In this document: positions 1 through 11,440 of the stretch, piece after piece
Layout of the letters: each line of letters opens with the position of its first letter
Position numbering within the stretch: position 1 is the stretch's first letter
DNA from: Allomyces arbusculus
Lineage: Eukaryota; Blastocladiomycota; Blastocladiomycetes; Blastocladiales; Blastocladiaceae
NCBI GenBank assembly: GCA_027604705.1
Contig: JADHYV010000032.1
Span: 62,001 to 126,000, forward strand
Direction: 5' to 3'
DNA length: 64,000 bases
The notes under the pieces: model-generated
What the model was told of the DNA's origin: nothing
Database searches by the model: none
The model's input: the letters and a program-made list of their open reading frames with translations, nothing else
Position numbers and translations under genes: made by a program

Positions 1-26
1 ACGCCAGCGGCACCAAACGTCAGCCA

Positions 27-443
27 TTAAGCGAACCTTGCGAGCGGCAAATCGCTCCTGTGTTTGGCATCAATGAGCTGCCGCTCCCATAGCGCCATCG
101 CCTCGTCGGAGACGCGGATCGGGACCGTCGAGCACGGCCCACCGCCCTGGACTTGGTGCATCGCTGATGCCGCATGTCGCGGTGGGCTTGCTGGTGCCGG
201 GTCGACGCCGAGAATCACATGGCCCGTGAGTGATGGCGGCGGCGCCGTGCGTGGTCGAGCAGAGGACGGCGCACGAGCGGTTGTGCGCGGCAGGTCGGCG
301 GCGAGCTCAGCAATGCGCCGCGGGAGATCGAGCGCGCGACTGGCTGATGGCGGGCGGGTGGTAGTGGTGGTGGTGCTGGGGGACGTGGACCGTGGGGACG
401 CCGTGGCGGTCGAAGCTGCCGATTTTGGGCGGGCCGGCGGCAT
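27..443 (-). CDS. hypothetical 138-aa protein
   Basis: An ATG-initiated minus-strand frame runs from 443 to a TAA at 27-29. The N-terminal third is Ser/Thr/Pro-rich and probably disordered, with a run of six Thr. The C-terminal 40 residues look more like a folded or amphipathic segment (VPIRVSDEAMALWERQLIDA). I recognise no family. It would be divergent from the coiled-coil gene that starts at 938. The opposite strand is also open over part of this GC-rich stretch, so the call is weak; an upstream exon or a different start is possible. Confidence 0.35.
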   Translation of the reverse strand: MPPARPKSAASTATASPRSTSPSTTTTTTRPPSASRALDLPRRIAELAADLPRTTARAPSSARPRTAPPPSLTGHVILGVDPAPASPPRHAASAMHQVQGGGPCSTVPIRVSDEAMALWERQLIDAKHRSDLPLARFA

Positions 444-937
444 GGTGCTGGGCGGCTGGCAATGGACTTGGCGAGCTGGCGGCAGTGTACTTTGCAGCAA
501 GTTGTCAATGCCGGTACCGTGGGCGGGTCCCGCAGGGCGGCAGGCGCGCCGTCGCGGCCGGCAGGCCGGCCAAGGGCGAACGGCGGGGCAGCGCGGTCCT
601 GTTGGCTCTTGATCGGTGTGGCAGGATGCGGTGGAAGCACGCCAGCAAGCGCCGGCTGCCTCGCGCCCGCAGAGTGCGCAGAGTGCGCAGCCGAACCGCT
701 GGCGGGCACCCGACCACCTGCACCACCACCACCACCAACACCACCACCACCGACACCTCCAAGCATCCCGGCCGGCTGCACGACGACGACAACCTGCCGA
801 CACGACCAACGTGCCGGCCGCACCATGCGCCCGGGCCGCACTGCCCGCACTCGACTTGCCGCCAACGCCACCGCACCGCTCCCTGCTCTGCGCGCCCCCG
901 CGCCGGCCCAACCGACCTGCCCGACGCTGCACCAACG
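444..937. other. GC-rich divergent intergenic region with CCA microsatellite
   Basis: This stretch has no convincing gene, although several GC-driven open frames cross it on both strands. It contains a CCA/CAC trinucleotide repeat at about 717-756, slightly interrupted. It is probably the shared upstream region of the two divergent genes. I see no clear TATA box. Confidence 0.4.
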
Positions 938-3822
938 ATGATGAACACGATTGACCGCGCGACCGCCGCGCTTGCCGCGTCGACCCTGCCACGCCCCGGC
1001 ACCGCCGCCTACCCGGCGTGGGCCCCGGCCGCTGATCCCGGCGGCCGCCTCGCGCTCGTCAGCAACGGCACCACCACAAATGGCGCTCCAGACGCGGCGC
1101 CAAGCGACCCACAGGAGGCGCAGATGCAGCGCGTACGTTGTCTTGTCCATTGGTTGCGCTTGGCGCGCCGCAGATTGTTCGCGTTCCTAACGCTATTTAT
1201 CCACCCTCCGTCCAGGACGCGGTCGTGCTCGAGTCGATCATTGCAAAGTACCACGCCAAGCTCGACACAGAGTTACAATCGCGCGCGTCGGCCGCGCAGG
1301 CGCTGTCCCAGGCCGGCAAAGACCGCCGCGCGCGCAAGCATGCCGACAAGCAGCTCGACTTTGCCACCAAGCGCATCGAAGTGCTCACGTCCGAGCTCTA
1401 CATGTTCATGAAGCGGCTTGCAGAAATCAAGGACGCTCTGCATGCGGCGCACGTCGCTCGGCTCCACGCGCAGCTGGCCGCGGTCACGAACGCGACGCCC
1501 ACGCCGCAAGTGATCGGGTCGCTGATGGCCGCACGCCGCGCGACGGGCGTGTCCGCACAGGCCGGGTCCGGCGACTGGTCGGGCGCCGCGCCCATGCCGC
1601 CTCCACCAGTTCCGGGCTCGCCGTCCCCGATGGGCGGTGCCGCACCGATTGCCGCGGCCGCGGCCGCCAACTCGCCCACGTCGCCGACGTCGTTCACCGT
1701 GACGGGTGGTGGTGCAGCTGCTCCGGGAACCACGTTACAGCGCATGCAGTCGCCCCCACCGACGCCGACCGCGGCGACCACCGCCGACGCCGACGAACTC
1801 ACCCGCCTGCGGCAGCGCGTGCGCGACTTGGAACGCGCCAACGCGCACCTGTCGTCCGTCTCGGGCGTGCCCGTGCCTCCCGCCATCAACCCGACCCCCG
1901 TCCTGCGCGTGGCCTCGCCCGTCCCGATCCCATCGACGCCCTTGGATGTCTACCGGCTCGCGCAGGACTTGGTCCCCCAACAGCTGCCGTCGTCGCCGAT
2001 CCGCGCGGCGTACGGCAACCACCTCCTTCTCCGGTCAGCCTCGCCGACCCTCTCGCACGCGCACTCTGCCGCCTCGTCGCAGACCCGGAGCCACACGAAC
2101 ACCGCGACCGACGTGCGGTCCAATCTCACGGGCGGCCCCATGCTGTCCACGGACCCGACCCCCGTCTACACGACCCTCTACGCGCGAATTCACGGGGACG
2201 CCGTGACCCGGCGCGCCGTCGCGCACGCTCTCCGGCCGGACCTCGCGCCGTTGGCCGCCGCGGCCGGCGACGACGGCGGCGCGCAGTACGTCGAGCTGTC
2301 CTGGCAACTCGAGGCCAAACTGACCGACGTCATGTACGACCTGGCCGACGCGACGCGCGCGGCCATGACGCTTGCGGCCTTACAGGTGGCCATGAACCAG
2401 TTCCCCGTGACCGACCCATTGGGCGATTTCGCACACGATTGCGAGTCGCTCACGTCCGTATTGCTGACGGCGATGACGCTGTTGGGCGCCGAGCGGGAAC
2501 GGCTCCGGCTGCGCCGCGTGCCCGTGCGCTCGGCCGATGCGGAAGTGCAGAAAACGGTCGCGTTTGTGACGGCCGTTGCGCGCGAGGCCGTCGCGTCGCG
2601 CACGGGGGCGGCGGGGGTCGTGCAGCTGGCGCCGCCCGCCGGATTGCCGATTGAGCAGATCGAGCATATGAATAAGCTCGAGCACGCGCTGAAGAAGCTG
2701 TTGCGCGAGAAGGAGGCGCTGCAGGCGCAACTGAACCAAGTGGCCGCGAGTGCGGCCGCAGCGACGGCCGCGGCGGATGTGGATGTTTTGCACCAGCAGG
2801 TCGCGGCGCTAGAGGAGGAAAAGGACAAGTGGAAGGCCAAGGCGGGCGAGTCGCATTTGCTCGTGTCGGTCGTCGAGACCAAGGCTGCGCAGGCGGATGG
2901 TGTCGCCGCGCAGTTGAGGGAGAAGGTGGAGAAACTCGAGGGGGAACTAGCGGGGCGGGAGGACGACGAGGTGGTTGCGCAGTTGCGTGCGAAGGTGCAG
3001 GAATTGGAGGCCGAGCTGGTGCAGGTCAAGGCCGACGCCGCGGCGCGCGTCGAGGAGGTTGCCGAACGCGCACAGGAGGCCGCGGCACGCGCAGAGGAGG
3101 CAGTGGACGCCGAGTCGGTTGTCGCGCACGTGGTTCTCGAGCCGGTCGTCGCGCAACTCCAGGCACGGATCGAGCAGCTCGAGGCTGATCTCGCGGCCGC
3201 ACAAGCTGCCGCTGCTAACGCCGCTGCTGCTACCGCACCCGTCGATCCACCAGCACCCGTTGTCGAGACCGCCGACGCCGCCATCGACGCAACCACGTCC
3301 GATGACCTCGCGCAATTCCGCCAGCTCGCGTCGACCCTCGAATCGCGGCTCGCCGCGCTCGAGCCGGAACTCGCCGCGCAAGCTGACCGGATCAGTTCGC
3401 TCGAAGCCGACCTCGCCGCAGCCCGCGCCGACGCGCAGAACTGGCACGATCGCGCGGCTACCGCCGCTGCCGCAGCAGCTGAGGCTAACGACAAGCTGCA
3501 CGCACTCGAGGCGCGGCCGACGGCGTCATTGCGGCGACAGCAAGAGGCCAACTTGGGTGCGCGCGTGGCCGCACTCGAGGCGCGCGAGTTGGACCTGGTC
3601 ATGGCGCAGCGCCGGCAGGGGGCGCGGTTCGAGCAGGAGAGGAAAGTGTGGGAGGCACGTGCGGTGGTCGCGGAGCATCGCGCAGAGACGCTCGCGTTGG
3701 AGTTGGAGGAGGTCAAGCGCAGGATGCAGCAGCAATTGACGGTGGAGAAGGCGGAGGTGACCGTTGCGGATGCGGCGGAGGGGGTGGAGGCCGTGCCGCC
3801 CGTCGCGACGAGCGCTGCGTGA
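938..3822 (+). CDS. long coiled-coil protein with possible HR1-like N-terminal segment
   Basis: Two exons, 938-1132 and 1174-3822, give 947 aa. The 41-nt intron has a GTACGT donor and CAG acceptor and joins in phase 0; it is short for this window. Residues of about 70-140 form a charged helical hairpin (AKYHAKLDTEL ... ATKRIEVLTSEL) resembling HR1/REM-1 Rho-binding repeats of fungal PKC and Rho effectors; this similarity is by eye only. A Pro/Ala/Ser-rich linker follows, then a helical block at about 390-560, then heptad-rich coiled coil to the C-terminus (Glu/Ala/Leu-rich, with repeated AQLRxKVxxLExEL-like units). It is probably a scaffold or cytoskeletal protein, and no catalytic motif is visible. 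The coding call is firm; the function is not known. Confidence 0.75.
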
Positions 3823-4652
3823 GCTGAATGGGAACGTTTTGAAGAGGGATCTTTGATTTGGTTCTGTGATCTTGGACAGTGTCGGGTTTTGTTTATTTAT
3901 CGCTCGTTCGCGTGCTCGCTGTAGTGAACCGTTTTTGTAATGTCGAATGTATTTTTGACGCCCCGTTCTGGCCTTCGTCCGCCTGTCCGGTTGTGTGTCT
4001 GTGTCGTTCCCTGTGGAGTTTCGACTGTTGACACCGCCATCGTCCAGCTCGCGAGCCCTCGGTCCTCTCTATCTGTCTTGTGGTGTTTCCGGCTTTCTTT
4101 TCGTTGTTGGCAAAAAGGGAGTGCAGTGTGAGTGACCTTGGCATCATCTTGCACAACCCACAACCTCTAGGTAATTGCAAGCCAACAACACTCTGCCAGG
4201 CTGCCAGCAAGCCCTTGATTGCCGCCGTCGTAGATCTCCCCCACTTCTTGATCCATTCTAGGGACCCCCGATAAATGAGCTTTCTCAGCGGCAGCTCGCC
4301 TTCCTGTTGTGCCGATTGGCGGGCGTTGAGTTTGTCGGCATTTCGTGAAGGCAAGAGAGCACTACCGCTAACGCAGACAAAGATTGCTCATCGAGGATCC
4401 GAACCAAAAAATGTCGAGATTGTCTCTTCTTCCCATGAAGCGCTAAAATGTTTCTGCTCAAATTTGTTTTGGAAATGACTGGCAAGCACTTCGGAAAACT
4501 TCCAACACAACACCACCACACGTCGCCCGCATCCGCGATTTGCACCTTGAGTAAAAATATTGAATCTCTACCCTTGAACAAGGACAAGTTGCTGCAAAAA
4601 TGAGCATCCTCGGCAATACGGAAATCCAACTGTATGAAATCGCAGCGCCGTC
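3823..4652. other. intergenic region, no gene seen
   Basis: About 830 bases lie between the coiled-coil gene and the CFIm25 gene, and they are less GC-rich than the flanking exons. A 153-codon minus-strand frame (3893-4354) has no family features and atypical composition, and I do not call it. The stretch presumably holds the 3' UTR of one gene and the promoter of the next. Confidence 0.4.
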
Positions 4653-5650
<998 letters not shown>

Positions 5651-5847
5651 ATTGCGACGCCTCTTTTTTGGTTTCTCGCCTCGTCTCGTCTGGTTCTGGT
5701 GATGGACGTGCAGAGCAGGCTCTCCTGACCGTCTGGCATGGGACACACAACCGATCATTTCCATTTCATTCCGCGTGCACCACCCTACTCAATACAAAAC
5801 GCCGACCGCTACACCCCGCCGAGCACCGGCACAATCCCTCGATCCGA

Positions 5848-6955
5848 TCAATACTCAAACGCGCCTGAATCCGCCTTGGCCAACCACTCGTCCACGTCCA
5901 TGTCCCCTTCCAAAATCTCACGGTACGCGCCGCCCTCCGACACACAGACACCCGAATCGCGGCGATAAACATGGACCGCGGGTCCGATTAAGCCCAGGAC
6001 TGCCGGCCGCACCTCGAGTTTCTCGGCCAGGTCGCGCGGCACCAACTCCACGTCGTCCTCGCCGTACACGATCACCTCTGCCACCCGCACGCGCAGCACC
6101 TCGCTCCACGCTTCCGCCGCCTCCTCTACTCCCTTACTGGCCACCGGCACGACGATCAGGGACACCTTCCCCCGCGGCATCTGCGCAACAAACTTGGTCA
6201 CTACCGCCATCGCCTCACGACACGCTGCGTTTTCCACATCCGTTGTCACAAACGCGATCACCACCAGCGGCAAGTGTGACCCCCGGCGCGACCGCCGTCT
6301 ACGAAATCTGTCCACCAAGCAACCCGCCCGCTTGCGCACGCCGCGCGAGCTCCACCTCGCCGCCCATCCACTCACGCAAGCAGTCCGCCGGATTCGTCGC
6401 CGCACGCAGTTCGTGCCACCCATTTGCACTCATCGCGCGCCCCGTCGCCGTCTCGAGCACCATCGCAAACGGGAGGACGGCGCCGACGCCCGGTTCCGGC
6501 ATCGCGTGGGCGAGCTTCGTGTACGTTTCCTGCGCAGCGGGGGAGACGGTCGCGAACCAGTACAGGTGGTCGCTTGGGGCCGACTTGGACGCGAGTTCTT
6601 CCGCTTGACTGCGCGCGACGGCGAGATCGTGGTCGATCGAGCAGTAGATAACGGAGAGGAGCGCCGGGTCAAGGTCGGCCGCGGCACGGACAAGCGTGGG
6701 CAGGTCGTTGCGCATGAACGCGTGGCAGTTGCCGCAGGTGCGGCGAGAGACCATGAGGATCGTCAGGGTGGTCGTGGGAGGACTAGGGGTGTGGGTGTCG
6801 TCGGTGATGCGGTGTAGGTCGGTCCAGTGAAGTTGTGTGAGAAGTACGGTCGCGGCATCGTTCGACGTGTTGGTGGTGGACGTGACGGGCACGGGCTGGA
6901 ACGTGCACGGGTCCCCGGCGCAGACCCAGGTGCCAACAGGCGCGTCGATGGTCAT
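5848..6955 (-). CDS. thioredoxin-fold protein, two tandem Trx-like halves
   Basis: The first half (from ATG 6955) contains LTILMVSRRTCGNCHAF, a beta strand leading into a CGNC motif at residues 74-77, followed by alpha/beta elements typical of thioredoxin or peroxiredoxin-like folds. The second half (LPLVVIAFVTTD then a helix and LIVVPV) has the same rhythm without a CxxC. The two halves lie in different frames. The best join is a 73-nt intron 6371-6299 (phase 2), which gives 344 aa, but its donor (GTGGAT) is weak beside a better-looking out-of-frame GTGAGT four bases upstream. They could instead be two genes. A TATAAAA at 7049-7055 supports the start at 6955; in-frame ATGs at 7030 and 7069 are alternatives. 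Role: probable redox protein, substrate unknown. Confidence 0.55.
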
Positions 6956-7048
6956 TCTGGGCGTGATGAGGGCGGGATCAGGACTGATCAGAAGCGTGCG
7001 GAGGTGGGGGACTGACGGGATTTTCACCATCGCGTGCGCGGACGACCG

Positions 7049-7055
7049 TTTTATA
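7049..7055 (-). promoter_or_regulatory. TATA box of the thioredoxin-fold gene
   Basis: The minus strand reads TATAAAA here, 94 nt upstream of the ATG at 6955. The spacing resembles that of the other TATA-bearing genes in this window, which have roughly 100-140 nt between TATA and ATG. Confidence 0.4.
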
Positions 7056-7537
7056 CTTGGCGTGTCCATGGACGCGCGTATTGTGGCGACGCCAGGGTAT
7101 CTGGCCAAGGATGTACAACGCAAGCGCCACAAACGGCATCCTGTGGCACAAACAGTATCATCCTGGCGGTCGTTGTCTAGCGCATAAACGAAGGCACCTC
7201 GCCCCCTACGGCCGTGGGCGTCGGTTGCGAGCACGAAATGGAGGACTGAAAAGACGCCGCCAACTGCGCATCTATATTTATGGATATATACTCGGTCTGG
7301 TCCCGGACGAGAACATCAACGACAGAAATGTGACGCGCCCCGCTTATTTGCAGCTCGGCTTGGTGTATGGTCGAAAGGTGCGCGAGGAACGTTTTTAGCC
7401 GATCATGCAGCACCCGCACCCGCCAATGTTCTTGCACTGCGAGCAGAACGTGGGTCCACAGAAAATGGCCGGGTCTGTTTGGTGCCAAAGTGTCAAAATT
7501 GCGACGCGTTTGTCATATCGCTCATCACCTCGGGGTA
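7056..7537. other. intergenic region, no gene seen
   Basis: This lies between the secreted-peptide gene and the thioredoxin-fold gene, both on the minus strand. It contains an AT-rich patch at about 7268-7292 that reads as alternating TATA on both strands and could be a second promoter. Frames opening from non-ATG codons cross it, but none has protein-like features. Confidence 0.35.
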
Positions 7538-7741
7538 TCACAATCCGATAAATTGCGTGCACGCACCGACACCCTTGACCAAGCTGTTCAGTTCGGCAAG
7601 CTTGGCACTGACCAGTGCAGCATTCACGGCTTGGGCGTCAGCGCCGGCCGCGGGAGCCGCGTGCACGGCGGACGACGACGCGACGACACCAAGGAGCAGG
7701 AACGCGGCCGCGGCAATCGACTTGAGCGAGAAGTTGACCAT
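7538..7741 (-). CDS. small secreted Ala-rich peptide (67 aa)
   Basis: The ATG at 7741 opens a frame with a classic signal peptide: a basic start (MVNFSLK), a hydrophobic core (AAAAFLLLGVVASSS) and a likely cut at AVHA-AP. The mature part is about 40 residues, Ala-rich, with one Cys near the C-terminus and the motif DAQAVNAALVSAKLAEL, probably one amphipathic helix. A canonical TATAAATA lies about 100 nt upstream, so transcription is well supported. No intron is needed, though a donor-like GTGCGT near the end leaves room for a further exon. No family recognised; could be a secreted effector or cell-surface peptide. Confidence 0.6.
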   Translation of the reverse strand: MVNFSLKSIAAAAFLLLGVVASSSAVHAAPAAGADAQAVNAALVSAKLAELNSLVKGVGACTQFIGL

Positions 7742-7838
7742 GGTGAAAGAGAGGCGGGCGATTAAGCGGAGGGAAATCGACGCGTTTATTTGGGTCGTTG
7801 TGCGAGGAATGGGCGACATCAGCGAGGGGCCGACCAGG

Positions 7839-7846
7839 TATTTATA
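7839..7846 (-). promoter_or_regulatory. TATA box of the small secreted peptide gene
   Basis: The minus strand reads TATAAATA, a full consensus, 98 nt upstream of the ATG at 7741. It is the clearest TATA box in the window and suggests a strong, regulated promoter. Confidence 0.6.
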
Positions 7847-8712
7847 GCCCGCGATCCTGATCCTGGTCGGCGACGACACGCTTCGAGGAGCAGCAACCGA
7901 AGGACCCGCGGCGACATTTCCACACGCCCAGTGAACGCGTTTTTCCGCCAGCCGAAGTTCGTAACGCGTCGACCCGGCGTGCTGCTGGATCTCCTGCAGC
8001 GGCGTCCCAATTCATAGCGCTGGCGCCCGTGATTCACGCGAACCTGGTCAGCGAGGGAGGTGCAGCGGCATCGTGCATACACTTGCCTCTGCCTTCATCT
8101 AAGACAGTCATGATCCGGTGCGACATTCCATTGTGGAGGCCCCACCGAGACAAAGGAAATGCAATGCTGTGGCGGCACCAGCTGTGGACGAGCAATGCTG
8201 CAGGTGAAGAGAGAATGGAAAGGCGAGGAATGAAATGCGGCGACCGACCTTGAACCCATAAAAATCTGTGCGCCACAGCCATGCACCGCCAACAAGAGCG
8301 ACGAGAATGGATTCAAATGCGGCACATCATTGCACAACCATTGAGACGAGTAAAGTCTCACGGATTCAAACCGCTCGTTCCTCCACCGCAGGGGAAAACG
8401 TTTGCTGAAGCTGGGCGCGAGTTGCGACCAAAGCACGGCAGGCAGACTGAGCAGCATTAGCGAGGTTCCAGAAGATCGGAATGACGTGGACCCTGGCGCG
8501 AAATGACGCAGCTCGGCCTCACGTTCGGCTTGCGACAGACTGTTCTCGGCCAGCAACTCAACCATCCCACACTCTCCACCATTCTCTCGGCAACAATTAT
8601 TCGCGGCCGAGACGACCAAGCTCCTTGCCACGTTCTCCACCTTCCCCAAAGACGATTAGCACCCGCAGCAGCATCCAGCGACCCCACCAGTACGTCCGGC
8701 AGCACAACCACC
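7847..8712. other. divergent intergenic region
   Basis: This separates the minus-strand secreted peptide from the plus-strand NadR-type gene. A 184-codon minus-strand frame (8095-8649) opens from a non-ATG codon and lacks protein-like composition. I see no RNA gene or repeat. Confidence 0.4.
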
Positions 8713-9963
8713 ATGTCTGACACCACGGCCCCCAAGTACACCCTTGGCGTGTGCATTGGAAAATTCTACCCGCCGCACGCAGGTCACCTGTACCTGATGC
8801 AAGCCGCGCGCTTGGCCTCAACCCGACTCGTCATTTTCGTGTGCGAACGTGGCGACCGCGTCGAGACTCCCTCGGGCGAGCAGCGCGCTGCCTGGGTTCG
8901 CGCTGCGTTCCCGACCGCCGACGTGCGCATGGTCATCGACACGTACGATCAGGACGATTCGGCGCTCTGGGCGCGGTTGACCGTCGACTGGCTTAGCGGC
9001 ATTGTGCCCGACGCCGTCTTCACGTCCGAATTCTACGGCGATAATTACGCTCGGTGCCTGACGGCGCTCGCGAATGGCGAAAAAGCGTGCACGCATGTCG
9101 CCGTCGACCGCGCGCGGATCGCGTGGCCCGTGTGCGGGACCGACGTGCGCGCGGCGCCCTTGCATCCGCGGTTCTGGTCTCCGATTCCGCGACTTGGCGA
9201 GGGTGACCGCGCGGCGGACCTGATGCGCTCCGACTTGCACGTCACGTCGCTGTTACCGCCGTACCTGCGCGCCTACTATGCGCTGCGCGTAATTCTCGTC
9301 GGCGCCGAGTCGACGGGTAAGTCGACGCTCGCGGCACGGCTCGCTGAGAAGTTTGGGACGCGGTGGGTGCACGAGTCCGGCCGCGACGCCACCGAGGCCA
9401 AGATTGCCGCGGGCGATGTCGCAACCGCAGTCCCCGAGAACAGCGAGTCCGCGGCGCCCACGTGCGCGTGGAGGTCGGCCGACTTTGTCGAGATTGCGCA
9501 GGCGCAGACGGCCATGGAGCGGGCCGCGGCAGCGGCCGAGGATACGGACCGCGTGCTCGTGTGCGATACGGACCCGCTCGCGACGATTATCTGGCACGAG
9601 CGGTATATGGCGCCGGAGGTGTTCATGACCGGGACCGGGGAGTTGGGTGACGAGTTTCATGCGGCTGCGGCACAGCTTGAGGCGATTGCCGCGCAGCACG
9701 CCGACGAGGGGCATCCGGACCATACGGTGTACCTGGTCCCGGACGTGCACAAGGTGCCGTTTGTTCAGGACGGGACGCGCGATGGGGAGCAATTTCGGGA
9801 GCGGATGTATGAGCGGTTCCTGGCCGAGCTGGGCGCGAGGAATAAGGAGTATGCGGTGCTGCACGGCGACACGTACGATGACCGGTTTGACGAGGCCGTG
9901 AAGGTGATTGAGCGGAAGCTCGACACGTTGAGCCGGTTGCCGGGGCAGGCTGGGTCGTCGTGA
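8713..9963 (+). CDS. NadR-type bifunctional NMN adenylyltransferase / nicotinamide riboside kinase
   Basis: This intronless gene encodes 416 aa, the usual size of NadR without its helix-turn-helix. The N-terminal nucleotidyltransferase domain has GKFYPPHAGH (residues 16-25, the HxGH motif) and VCGTDVR (140-146, the ISxTxxR-type motif). The C-terminal kinase domain has the P-loop GAESTGKST (197-205), then a hydrophobic CDTDPLATIIWHERY segment seen in NadR kinases. Expected reactions: NR + ATP to NMN, and NMN + ATP to NAD+. The start ACCACCATG at 8713 is chosen because the protein aligns from there. Fungi normally use a Nma1-type adenylyltransferase and separate Nrk1, so this bacterial-style fusion is unusual. 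GC content and neighbours look native, so any transfer would be old. Confidence 0.9.
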   Translation: MSDTTAPKYTLGVCIGKFYPPHAGHLYLMQAARLASTRLVIFVCERGDRVETPSGEQRAAWVRAAFPTADVRMVIDTYDQDDSALWARLTVDWLSGIVPDAVFTSEFYGDNYARCLTALANGEKACTHVAVDRARIAWPVCGTDVRAAPLHPRFWSPIPRLGEGDRAADLMRSDLHVTSLLPPYLRAYYALRVILVGAESTGKSTLAARLAEKFGTRWVHESGRDATEAKIAAGDVATAVPENSESAAPTCAWRSADFVEIAQAQTAMERAAAAAEDTDRVLVCDTDPLATIIWHERYMAPEVFMTGTGELGDEFHAAAAQLEAIAAQHADEGHPDHTVYLVPDVHKVPFVQDGTRDGEQFRERMYERFLAELGARNKEYAVLHGDTYDDRFDEAVKVIERKLDTLSRLPGQAGSS

Positions 9964-10279
9964 CGTTTGTATATGATTTGCGTCGTTGCTGGTCAATCGC
10001 ATCTTGCTTTTTCTGGAGCAGCAAGTCAACGGGGGATCTGCGAATGTCAACGAGCGCTCTGAGCGGCGCTCACAGTCTTGTCTCAGCGAATCGTCCCCCA
10101 TCGGAAAACGGATTGCAATTAATTTCGATGCAACAGAAGTCCCCACCACAGTTCAAGATGATGTGCCCCCCATGCACCTTGTCGATCCCCACCCAAGTCT
10201 CTATCCACCCCCACGACGCGCGCGACCCGCGCCCGCGCGAGCACGCCGTCGCCAATGGCACGGTTGACCCTCCATCAGC
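9964..10279. other. convergent intergenic region
   Basis: A short 3'-to-3' spacer between the NadR-type gene and the SNARE gene. It has nothing gene-like; presumably the two 3' UTRs. Confidence 0.45.
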
Positions 10280-11440
10280 CTACTTGACAAGCTGCGACGC
10301 GATATACGCGATCAGCGCGAGCAGCACGCAGAGCAGCACGCAATTCACGAGAAACTTGTCGCCCTTCATGACACCGTCGAGCGCCTCCTTCATTTTCATG
10401 TTGACGCTGACGAGATGCTCCTGCGCCTTGTCCACCTTGGTGTCGATCTTGTCTAGCATCTCGTTTTGCTTGTCGACCTCCTCGCCCATTTGAATCGCAA
10501 TCTGCTTGAGCACCTGCACGCCCGCACCAATCTCGTCGAGTTCTTGGTCAATGTCCATGTTGCGCTGCCGAATCAGGGCCAGGTCCTCGGCCACTTCAAT
10601 GTCGGGCAGTTCGGCCGGCGCATTGGAGGTTGGGCTGCCGCCGAGTGCACCGCCTCCGAGCGCCGACGACGGGTTGACCGCGCCCGTCTTGTTGAACTGG
10701 CCAAAGTCTAAGAAGGTGACGGGGTCAGTGGCGGTCTTCGCGCGCGCACCGCGTTGACGGATTACAAAGGAACGTACTGAGCTTGCTCGGCGACGCGCCG
10801 GGCGTGGTCCCGCCCGAGAACAGGTTGACGCGGTCGGCAGCCATCTTGTCGTTGAACCGGGCCTTGTCGAGGTTCTCGCACTCCTCGAGGTGCGACTGGC
10901 ACAGCTTGACGATTTCCTTGCGCGAGTCGATGATTTCCTGCAGGTCGGGCTTGTTCTTGCCCTTGAGCTGGGTGCGCGGACCGAGGAAGGGTCAGCGGGG
11001 GAAGCAACGACGCGGTGCAGGTGCGGTAGCGTGCGTACCTTCTTTTCGGCCTTTTTCACAATTGCGTCGAGTTGCGCAATCTCCTCCTTGATGGTCTTCA
11101 AGTGCGACCGCACCTTGAACGAGAGCTCGGCCGTCTCGGTGCCGGACCCGACGCCCTTCTTTGACGACTTGTCGGCCTTGAGCAGGTCGTCGCGCTCTTT
11201 GATGATCTAGGAACGTGCGTACGACCGGACGTGAGGATCACGATTTCCCGCGCCGCGACCCGACGCGAGAGCGAGAGAAGGGACAACCGGTACCTGGCGC
11301 ACAGCCTTGACGTCGTTCGAGATCTGCTTCTTGAGCTTGGTGAACTCGTCGAGCCCTTGGTTCTCGGCGTCCTTTTCCTTCGGGTTGCATGCCTCATCGA
11401 TCAGCTTGAGCCGCTTGATGGCATCTTTCATGGTCGTCAT
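10280..11440 (-). CDS. Qc-SNARE of the SYP7 type
   Basis: Four exons (11440-11294, 11206-11039, 10967-10778, 10707-10280) give 310 aa; the introns are 87, 71 and 70 nt. The N-terminal half is helical and charged, as in the SYP7 N-terminal domain. The SNARE motif (about residues 215-275) reads RQRNMDIDQELDEIGAGVQ then LKQIAIQMGEEVDKQNEMLD and has Gln at the zero layer (EEVDKQ region), hence a Q-SNARE. DKIDTKVDKAQEHL strongly recalls plant SYP71-73. A C-terminal anchor (FLVNCVLLCVLLALIAYIAS) follows. Role: membrane fusion in the ER/secretory or endocytic path. SYP7 proteins are best known from plants and some protists, so presence here is notable. Fungal Syn8/Tlg1-type Qc-SNARE is the alternative. 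Confidence 0.8.

Noticed and set aside
717-756. CCA/CAC repeat considered as a CRISPR-like or His-tag coding array
   Set aside because: It is a simple trinucleotide microsatellite with no spacers and no supported frame.
2190-3716. 508-codon minus-strand frame opposite the coiled-coil gene
   Set aside because: It is the antisense shadow of a high-GC3 gene. Its Ser/Ala/Cys-rich composition is the mirror of Ala/Glu/Leu codons.
5775-6608. 277-codon plus-strand frame (Pro/Arg/Ser-rich)
   Set aside because: Shadow of the thioredoxin-fold gene; the composition is not protein-like.
8340-8400. B-box-like GGTTTGAATCC on the minus strand, possible second tRNA
   Set aside because: No acceptor stem or anticodon arm can be paired around it.
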